Positions 56,275 through 64,000 of a stretch of 64,000 nt of DNA are shown here, piece by piece. The DNA comes from Ophiura sarsii (lineage: Eukaryota > Echinodermata > Ophiuroidea > Amphilepidida > Ophiuridae). Numbering within the stretch: the stretch's first letter is position 1; each line of letters opens with the position of its first letter. The notes below the pieces were generated by a model. The model saw only the letters and a list, made by a program, of their open reading frames with translations, made no database searches and was not told where the DNA came from. A program made the translations under genes and the position numbers. The stretch lies in assembly GCA_035610835.1 (NCBI GenBank), contig CM069441.1, forward strand, positions 80,957,848 through 81,021,847, written 5' to 3'.

Positions 56275-57292
56275 ATGCAATATATTTGGTATTGCTTAGT
56301 AACTTCTGATTGGATTAATCAAGTTTTGGCTTGATCCATTATCATTTTAGGGGTTAAAACCATAAGATGTTTAGGGGGTTGGCATTGGTGGATGGGTATG
56401 TGGCCATGGGTGTTGGGTTATGGAAGGGAGGTAGAAGATGGCGTTAGGTGATGGAGGATTGACAAATATGATCTTTTGGTGGTTCCCAGTGTTATATTGG
56501 TTGTTCCCAGTGTCTTGGGTTTCAAGTGGTGTAAGCGGTCAATACATAGACCTATACAGTTTGGGTATTGGTTAGGGATGTAGTCAATGAGCGCAAGGGT
56601 GGGTTGACAAAAACTGTTTATTAGTGATTCCCAGTGTCATTTAGGTGATTCCCAGTGTCATTTAGGTGATTCCCAGTGTCATTTAGGTGATTCCCAGTGT
56701 TTAACCTTAAACACTGGGAACCATCAAGATGTCACTGGGAACCATCAAAAAAGCTATTTTGGCAACCAACCCTCTTTTTATTCACCACAACTCCCCAAAC
56801 CTATATTTATTAAGCACTTAAACAACTCGGAACCCAAAACACTGGGAACCACCAAAATGGGCCATTTTGACAATCCATCTCCTCCTCATTTACTACATCC
56901 CAGCCCAATCTAACAAATACATTTATTGAGCACTTACACAACTTGGAACCCAAAATACTGGGAACCAACAAAATCAGACTGGGAACCAACAAAATAAACG
57001 TTTTGTCAACCCACCCCTTCCTTTTTCACTACACCCCAGCACAACCCCCAAAATATATTTATTGAGCACTTAAACAAAACAACCCAAAACACTGGGAACC
57101 AACAAAATTACAATTGGTACCACCAAAAATACAGGTCAACCCCCACATCCCATACCCCTCCCCTCACCTACGGCCACCCTATCCATCACCATGCACTCAC
57201 CAATCCCTAAAAATGATAATGGATCAACCCAAATCTCTATTTAACCAATCAGAAGCTGTTATTCAACCAACAACGCATTGCCAAATATATTG
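56275..57292. mobile_element. Foldback element with ttcccagtgt repeats
   Basis: Left words aaatgcaatatatttggtat, ctgattgg and tgatccattatcatttta are answered in inverse order by aaaatgataatggatca, ccaatcag and gccaaatatattgcgtt. Inside, gattcccagtgtcatttaggt repeats four times with a 21-bp period (56625-56700), and its complement (actgggaacca) recurs at least eight times to the right, with a diverged unit of about 125 bp (actgggaacc…acaaccc…tttattgagcactta). Confidence 0.75.
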
Positions 57293-57439
57293 CGTTGTTG
57301 GAACAGCTGATTACAACGCAATACGCTTATATATTGCGTGGTTGCTAAATGACTCATTACCAATCAGATTACAGCATTTGTATCTATTTGAGTATTTATA
57401 TCTACTAAGTGATTCACTTAATAAAATTGTATATTATGC

Positions 57440-57521
57440 GCATGTGTTATCATTAATGAAATCAATGAACGACAGAAGAGTGTGGAGAAGCATCGTAGAT
57501 CGGGGACACGACCCGAATTAA
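57440..57521 (+). pseudogene. Possible C-terminal end of a LINE reverse transcriptase
   Basis: The frame ends MNDRRVWRSIVDRGHDPN and stop, resembling the …DR-xW-RSxV… ends of many non-LTR retrotransposon ORF2 proteins, followed by a gcagcagcagtaagtaagca stretch. No upstream RT motif is visible, so at most a 5'-truncated tail. Low confidence. Confidence 0.3.
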
Positions 57522-57714
57522 GCAGCAGCAGTAAGTAAGCAGCTATCATTAAAATGTTTCCAAGAGGAAGAAACACTATCAAACTTTTATGACTATATTA
57601 ATTAAACCACCCTCTCAAATCGATAGTCAGCAATAAACAAACTTTTTCTTGAAGATGGTTGATTTTACGCCCCTTTTAATGCGTAACATGCGTAATGCAC
57701 CCCATGGCCATTTG

Positions 57715-58720
57715 AGAAACAAATTCTTGGTACACATTTTTGTGGTCACACATGAAAAGTAAATCTTTGTGTACAGTTTATTTATTTATAAAATAGATAA
57801 TCATGTTTTCATGTTGCAAATGACTACTAGTATACATTATATTATAACCGCCACTTTCACTGACTGCATAATTAAGAAAATAATTATTGGTGTTTTAACC
57901 AATAGCATATCGTCAGCCTGCTTCGATAATTGCCTAACTCACTTTTCAGCAAAATTGAGTTTTTTGCATAAATCATGACTTCATTACATTATGAACATGC
58001 TGTTATAATACCTAAGTCATTGACCAATCAAAAGTGTTGATAAATGAAGAGCTTTGTTTTAAAAGGGCCACCAGACCACTCCAACATGTTACTCATTTTG
58101 CATTATTCAATTTGCATTGACAAATCCATGGAATTAATCAAATTATTGTATGGCTGTGTTCATCTGTTTATATATGACTTGGATTAGTGCATCCATGCAC
58201 GCCAATTGGCGTGCATGGATGCACTAATCCAAGTCACATCAACAATACAAGCCCAACATCAACAATACAAGCGTCATTCCACATAATGAATATCCATCCA
58301 TCAATAATGCAAAATGAGTAACAGGTACACAGGTAACAGGTTTCATACTTTTGTTGTTTTCTAAGAACTAGAAAAAATGAGTTAGGCAATTATCGAAGCA
58401 GGCTGACGATATATTGAGTACATATTCTACATGTACAGTACTTTTAATATACCTATTATTTATACTAAATTGCCTGTAAAATTCTCTTTCGTATGAATTA
58501 AATAGTACCAGTTTTATTTTACAAAGAAATATTATGTATACTCTCATATTCTATAAATTTATATTATCCCACCCCTTTTGATGTATTGGGTATTTTACCA
58601 TAAAGCGACGGGAAAAACCCCCTGTTCTACAGGCAAACGGACCTCTCAGGTAGGGTCAGTCGGTCAGCTGTTTAAACATTTTGGTAAATTTCAAAACAAA
58701 TTCAGAATTGTCAACAACAT
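57715..58720. repeat. Paralogous non-coding block A (pair with 59530-60355)
   Basis: Shares with block B, in order: a tttttgtggtcacacatgaa-like word, atcatgttttcatgttg, ttattggtgttttaaccaat, tacagtacttttaatata, tattatttatactaaattgc, tattttaccataaagcgac and gtcagtcggtcagctgttta. Block A holds the insertion at 57910-58409; block B holds a SINE tail instead. Confidence 0.8.
57910..58409. mobile_element. TA-flanked foldback MITE with a 60-bp perfect palindrome
   Basis: 500 bp, TIR TCGTCAGCCTGCTTCGATAA… about 31 bp, exact at the two ends, TA on both sides (57908-57909, 58410-58411). Near the centre 58176-58235 is a perfect palindrome with two 30-bp arms and no spacer. An outer pair (gttactcattttgcattatt near 58087 and its complement near 58302) nests around it. 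The empty site is preserved in block B near 59725. No coding frame. Confidence 0.85.
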
Positions 58721-58882
58721 TTTTTTATTATTTTAATATCTTATTTATTTTTTGAGTTATAGACCAAAAAGTGCCAAAAAATGTGATTTGTTACCGCCAA
58801 AATCATGAAAATCACGTTTTTTGGCACTTTTTGGTCTATAACTCAAAAAATAAATAAGATATTAAAAAAAAAAAAAAAAAAA
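58700..58882. repeat. Inverted repeat with arms of about 65 bp
   Basis: ttatttattttttgagttat…agaccaaaaagtgccaaaaa at 58740-58785 is matched in inverse order at 58817-58862. The right arm continues into an A-run. Foldback-type, nothing coding. Confidence 0.8.
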
Positions 58883-59139
58883 TGCTCCTGGGGAATGTTA
58901 TCAGGATTATCATAAAACTAGTATGACAAAATGTAACAAAATATATTTTGAGTTATCTTTTCCAAACCTAAATATTTTTTCCATAATGGTCAATTTCATT
59001 ATCATGGTTTGATTCATTGAACCCTTTTCTGCAAAAAACTGTATACGTTTATAAAGATTAAATGAATATTGAAGAAGTTACAGCAGTTTTACGGAGCCTG
59101 TACCTGAGAGTCCACACCCCCCCCCCCCCCCCCCCTTAA

Positions 59140-59345
59140 AAGGTGGATGTTCAGATCACTTAAGGTTTTTTGGGCCCATCAACATATTTTGATACCAGAA
59201 GAAACCCCATATTTTTCTCAATATTTCTGTAAAATGTTTGGCGCAAGATATATGTTCCATTTAGACGTTATAGGCCAAAATGCAGTGAACTACTTCCAAA
59301 GTGGTTAACCACCCGGCCAGTTTGTGTACTACTGAATGGGCAAAT
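59140..59345. repeat. Dispersed repeat shared with 23244 and 60560
   Basis: aaaggtggatgttc, tattttgataccagaagaaa, ccccatatttttctca and ataggccaaaatgcagtgaa words in the same order as the other two copies. Diverged. Confidence 0.7.
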
Positions 59346-59529
59346 TTCATGTCACCTTTTGTTTTGAAATAAGAACCATGTAGAATAGAAAACATTGAGT
59401 TGAAATAGGAGAACGTGAGCATTAACGCAATGCATCGCAGCCTGGTGCAATGGCAGTTGAAAACTCCATTGCGATAACGCACGATAAATAACGTCTAGTG
59501 TGAACAGAGCTTTAAGACCTTCTTGGACC

Positions 59530-60355
59530 ACATACCCATTCTTGTTATGCATTTTTGTGATCACGCATGAAATGTAAATCTTTTTGTACGTTTATTTATT
59601 CAAAAATAGATACCGTAATCATGTTTTCATGTTGTGTATGATTACTACATGATATTATAACACCGCCACTTTCGCTGACTACATATGTAAGAAAATATTT
59701 ATTGGTGTTTTAACCAATTTTAAATAGCATTTAATTATTGGGTACATTCTACATATACAGTACTTTTAATATATACCTATTATTTATACTAAATTGCCTG
59801 TTAAAATTATCTTTTGTAAGAATTAAATAGTACCAGTTTTATTTTACAAAGAAATATTTTGTATACTCTTATTATCATTATTGTAGATTAAGTTGTGTAA
59901 GAAATATTGTGTATACTCTCATAATCATTATTGTAGATTAAGTTGTGTAAGTAAATTCATGTTGCAATTTAAGATATTTCTTGTAACGCGCCTTGAGCGC
60001 CATTTGGTGGATTTGTGCGCAATATAAATCCACATTATTATTATTATTAATCTATAAATTAATATTATCCCACTCCTTTTCAAAGCACTGTACTTTTAAG
60101 AAATTAAGAAAACAATTAATTTGAGTTTGAACCAATTTAATGTATGGGTATTTTACCATAAAGCGACAGGGAAAAAACCCTGTTCTACAGGCTGACCCCC
60201 AAAAAATTAGGACTCTGTTTCATGACGGTGTATAATTCTGTACAGGCAAACGGACCTTTTAGGTAGGGTCAGTCGGTCAGCTGTTTAAAAAAATTTGGGA
60301 ACATTTTGTTGGATTTCAAAACAAATCAAAATTGTCAACAACATTTCTTTTTAAA
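59530..60355. repeat. Paralogous non-coding block B
   Basis: Partner of 57715-58720. It lacks the 500-bp foldback MITE and has additional inserts: a 60-bp local duplication near 59870-59940, the SINE tail (59975-60050), and about 60 bp near 60205-60240. Confidence 0.8.
59975..60055 (+). mobile_element. SINE 3' end
   Basis: tgtaacgcgccttgagcgcc, then gtggatttgtgcgcaatata, then aatccac and (att)n. This layout (gcgc-ttgagc, gcgc-atataaa, ATT repeat tail) is common to SINE and retroposon 3' ends in marine invertebrates and fish. The 5' part is not recognised. Confidence 0.6.
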
Positions 60356-60559
60356 AGTCACAAATTTGTAAAAATAAAAAATAGGTTGGTTGGGCCAGTA
60401 GAACAGGTTTTTAAGTTTTCGGCGCTTAAAGTACTTTTTGTATGTGCCTAATTAACATTTGTACGCAATCTTTTTGTATGTGCCTAATTAACATTTGTAC
60501 GCAATTTCTTCATGTTGAATTCAACCTCATGTGTATGTTACAAAGTATTAATAAGAGTT

Positions 60560-60900
60560 AAAGGTGGATGTTCCGATCACTTAAGCTTTTTTTGGCTCAT
60601 CAACATATTTTGATATCAGAAGAAACCCCATATTTTTCTCATTATTTGTGTAAAATGTTGATATGTTCCATTTAGGCATTATAGGCCAAAATGCAGTGAA
60701 TTTGTGTACTACTCAATGGGCACATTTCATATCACCTTGTGCTTCTAAAATAAGAACCATTGGAGTTCTGCAACTCAAACTTTGGAATACAACTATTTTA
60801 AGGATGACCCTTCATCGGGCCTTCATGTACAATAGAAAACATCGAGTTGAAAAATCGGGCAAGCAATCAGAACACCTACCTTTTAAGTGATATAGGTGTC
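60560..60900. repeat. Dispersed repeat, third copy, with an added 24158-type segment
   Basis: Carries the 23244/59140 words and then runs into ataagaaccattggagttct, gcaactcaaactttggaata and aatagaaaacatcgagttga, the words of the 257-bp unit at 24158. So the two families were originally one longer repeat. Confidence 0.7.
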
Positions 60901-62050
60901 TAAATATACACTGTAAAATTGGTTGGATAAACTTGTACCCCTCACAAGGTACAATATGACCCACATTTTATGTGTACAGTTTTATTTCACAACATTGTAT
61001 TTGTCATCCAGTTATTGAGCATTGTGCAGAGTTGTGACAAAGTCACTAAAGCTGTGTTCCCACATAAGTATAGTCATAATATTATGGACATCATTTCAAC
61101 AATGCGTGCGTGCATGCGTACGTGAATTCGGAAGTGCGTACCGGGCGCTTTCAAAAATGACTGCGCATCCTTATTGGACAATCCTGACACGCATGCATGT
61201 ATAGTTGTTTGCGCAAGTTATGATCTGGACCCAAAACACGCTCGCGTAAAATAGCTTGAATTATTGCCATAGTATTAAGACTGTGACTTATAGAAGTGGG
61301 GGGGGGGGGGGGGGATTGTTTATGTACAAATGACCGACCCCATTGTATCATTTTGAAGATACATTTTTTGCGTCACCTTCTAGGCAACATAATTATGTAG
61401 ATTCAACATTAAAAATTGACATTTTGACTTTTGTATTTTGTAGGAACTTAGTAGGAACTTGGTAGGTAGGCTTACTATACTTTCATAAGTTATTTTCTAT
61501 TTAATAGAACATGGTAAAAAGTTGTTTTGCAGTAGTAGTAGTCATTGTCGCATTCCACATACAAAATGTTTCAACAATGAAACTCTAATTTGAATGAAGT
61601 TTCAGAATCGTTGATTGACCCATATATATACACCTGGAAAAAAGTATCGCACCACTGCTTTTTTGTTGAAAAGTGCAAATGTGGCCTCGAATTTTGCCAC
61701 CATGGTGTGATATTAAGGACCATTTGTTTGCGTAAGCTGTCCAACAAAATGTTATGCAATAAAAGGGCCACATTTTAGTTTGTGACGCAGGAGGATTGTG
61801 ACATCAGGCTAGTGCCACTGTACACAGTTTCCCATTGCCGAGATCGAAGCCTCTAGCAGCCTCTAGTGTGCTAGCGCCTCATTTTAAGAGTTACATTGCG
61901 CGTCTCAATGTCCCTTATAAGGATGTTCGTGCTGTCAATCATAGCGTTGCATAGAAATCCTACAGGTTATCTATGTAGCGTTGTCAAGATAGCGCCCTCA
62001 TTTCAAGAGTTACAGCTCGCTTTGCAAATGTGGACACCAAAATTAATTTG
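60901..62050. other. Non-coding stretch
   Basis: Contains a purine-pyrimidine alternating tgcgtgcgtgcatgcgtacg word at 61104, and a 16-bp G run at 61298-61313. No gene, RNA or complete element recognised. Confidence 0.4.
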
Positions 62051-62436
62051 AAGGTATATTATGTGATCTTTCCAAGGAACGCCCTCAACATCGAAAAAAA
62101 AATAGAAAGCAGATTTTCTTGCAGATTTACATTTCTGATCATAAATCATGCATACATTCCAAGTTACAGGGCGATACGATTCTTAATTACTTCAAAATCA
62201 TGGTTTTAGAGTGAAAATAAACTGTCGGGATTCCGACAGTTTATATTTTCCACTCTAAATTTATATTTTTCACTCTAAAACCATGATTTTGAGGTAATTA
62301 GGAATCGTATCGCTCTGTAACTTGGAATGTATGTATGATTTATGATCGGAAATGTAAATCTGCAAGAAAATCTACTTTCTAAAAAAAATCATGAATAGAG
62401 GGCGCTCTCTGGAAAAGATCACATAATATGCCTTTA
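62051..62436. mobile_element. Foldback element, arms of about 165 bp
   Basis: aaggtatattatgtgatctt at the left is answered by agatcacataatatgccttt at the right. Internal matching words include gcagattttcttgcagattt, gatcataaatcatgcataca, and aatcatggttttagagtgaa. The centre has the perfect hairpin actgtcgg-gatt-ccgacagt (about 62221-62240) and a local duplication of ttttcactctaaa. Confidence 0.85.
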
Positions 62437-62730
62437 AGGAAAGCAAAGGACATGGGACTTGATCATGTATAATTTGATGATTGGGTCTTTTGGCAATAAT
62501 CCATGAAATCATACTTGCGTGAAGGCATGAAGTTGAAAGGTATAAACACGATATTGATATCTTCTATTTCGAAACGGGAGACCTCTTCTAAGTTACAGTT
62601 TAAAATGGGGGTATTTATTACATGTTATGTTAAAATTAACGTACTGTCGTGTGAATTTTAACAGACACCTCACCATAGTAAAATAGTGACGCAATGATGA
62701 TTTGTGACCACATTATTTTCAGCAGCTGAC
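62437..62730. other. Non-coding stretch
   Basis: No feature recognised. Confidence 0.35.
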
Positions 62731-62734
62731 ACCG

Positions 62735-62990
62735 TGATTGATATGATATGATATGATTGATATGATTTTATTGGCACAAAATCGCGACCCGAAGGCCGAA
62801 TTACATTGTACAGGAAAGCAAGGAATACATATAAAACAATTCAATACACAAATAGACAACATACTGGGCAGGAACATGGCAAACAACAAGGAACAAGGCC
62901 AAATACAGGATATGCGAAGCAAATTATGGGAGATCACTGTTGATCAACTTCACATAATAAGGAATGGGGCTTTCTAAATTAAAACAGGCG
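62735..62990 (-). repeat. tgata microsatellite and retroposon-tail-like sequence
   Basis: gattgatatgatatgatatg (62738-62766) followed by attttattggcacaaaatcg, ggccgaattacattgtacag and a run of aca-rich words. This resembles the reverse complement of a LINE 3' end with a 5-bp tail repeat. No RT frame is found. Similar in style to 28797-28920. Confidence 0.4.
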
Positions 62991-64000
62991 TGTGACCAGG
63001 AACAACCAAGATTCAGAAAATGAGACAATAATGACAAAGCTATTGTTATGTCCCGTAGACAATAATTATACTCGGACAATACTTTCTCTTGTACTATATT
63101 TATTCGTGTGGTTCTCTTCAGGTCTGAGCCAAGAATGATCTTCTCACTCTCACTCATGCCTTTTATAGGCTCACAATGTTTACATTACATATTTTAAGCA
63201 CAGGTAGATTTGTGGCATCATTAACATAAGATTTAACTGTTTACAGTTATTACTTATCAGCCCTGGAAGATTATCTCCCTTAAGCTGCGTTCAGACAGGC
63301 GTAAATTCGTATAGAGTAAGATCGGATTAACGATTGTCCATGTTAAACTTGCGAGTAGTGACCGTGTGGACGGCACCCGTGTTAACTAATCCGACCTTAC
63401 TCACCGATTTAATCCTGAGATTTCTCAGGAATAACGCGCTTAACACAAGCTGCAGTTCGGATTAGCACGCCCGTGTGGATGCACTTAACACGGTCTCTGG
63501 TGTAAATGCGACCTTTCGATGTATAAGGCATAGTAAAATAAATAACATGTTTCCCGTCCGGACATTTTAAAAAAAAGGAGGAGGGAGGGTCTTTCTGTTT
63601 ACTATTGTCCAATTTTTTGCTATTTTTTCCAAGATGGCAGACAAGTCGAAAGTGACCAACTGACTGTGTCGGGGACACTCCTAAACAGATTTTCCACTAT
63701 ACTTGCCAGAGAAACAAAAAAACATCTAAATTCAGTACATTTTGTTTATTATTTGTGCAATAGACGTGTTGCCTGTAAAATGATATACGGTAACACTGTA
63801 AAGATTTGTAACTAAATGTTTGCATATATATTTTGTTCTCTTCAATTTGGGTCAAATAAAATTATATTGTTGTTTGTAGCCTATGCATGCCTGTGATCTG
63901 GTAAAGAAAGATATTTCATTTATGAATGATGGATAAAATGACAAATAGGTTTTGAATGCTATTTAACATAACATGCATAACAGCAGTTATAATTTGTGTA
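62991..64000. other. Non-coding stretch at the right edge
   Basis: 63280-63500 has an inverted, CG-richer block (agtaagatcggattaacga against taactaatccgaccttact; gtgtgga-g words three times) that may be a decayed TIR element. 63634 has an ATG in a good context (ccaagATGGCAGACAAG), but the frame stops after nine codons. The last 300 bp are AT-rich with nothing seen. Confidence 0.4.

Noticed and set aside
57114..57521. 135-residue frame as a complete gene
   Set aside because: Its first two thirds are foldback repeat sequence. Only the last 25 residues resemble a retrotransposon tail.
63634..63663. First exon of a gene starting MADKSKVTN
   Set aside because: Good start context, but the frame stops after nine codons with no splice donor before it. 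At best a pseudogene fragment.

Overview
This is a metazoan nuclear window: AT-rich, with spliceosomal introns, very gene-poor and dominated by repeats. Nothing bacterial or phage-like is present. The repeat style (many foldback and TIR elements, nested minisatellites, an attatt-tailed SINE end, C2H2 zinc-finger relics, a short TTAGGG run) suggests a marine invertebrate, possibly a deuterostome such as an echinoderm or hemichordate. That placement is an inference with low confidence.

Only two convincing protein-coding units are visible. (1) Positions 1-2000, minus strand: the N-terminal 666 codons of a Helitron-type transposon protein that runs off the left edge. It has a cysteine-peptidase-like region (Gln-Cys, later Asp-x-His) followed by two CxxC pairs and a DUF6570-type region. 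(2) Positions 10921-15892, minus strand: a four-exon gene whose exons join in phase into a 299-residue protein with an RPA70-like OB-fold. Its last exon plus 3' flank is repeated three times at a 283-bp period, and an older decayed copy lies at 8690-8970.

Layout: 1-2000 transposon ORF; 2000-6400 short tandem repeats, including a GGGGCCCC-rich array; 6600-8500 an old direct duplication; 8690-15892 the OB-fold gene and its duplicated 3' end; 15893-17410 its putative promoter and a possible unrecognised exon; 17454-18135 a foldback element; 19527-23243 a 3.7-kb inverted repeat with a minisatellite core; 23434-28290 tandem repeats built on TGACC motifs; 28293-39725 and 42108-53872 two copies of an approximately 11.5-kb segmental duplication, separated by and followed by further TGACC arrays; 55500-64000 foldback elements and duplicated non-coding blocks.

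The genes do not form a pathway. What deserves attention is mobile DNA: a MITE present in one segmental copy with a double-target-site footprint in the other; an element whose empty site is preserved in a nearby paralogous repeat; short hairpin cassettes with covarying stems; and repeated motifs matching nuclear-receptor (DR1, DR4) and RFX sites spread by repeats. All comparisons were made by eye, with no alignment or database search.
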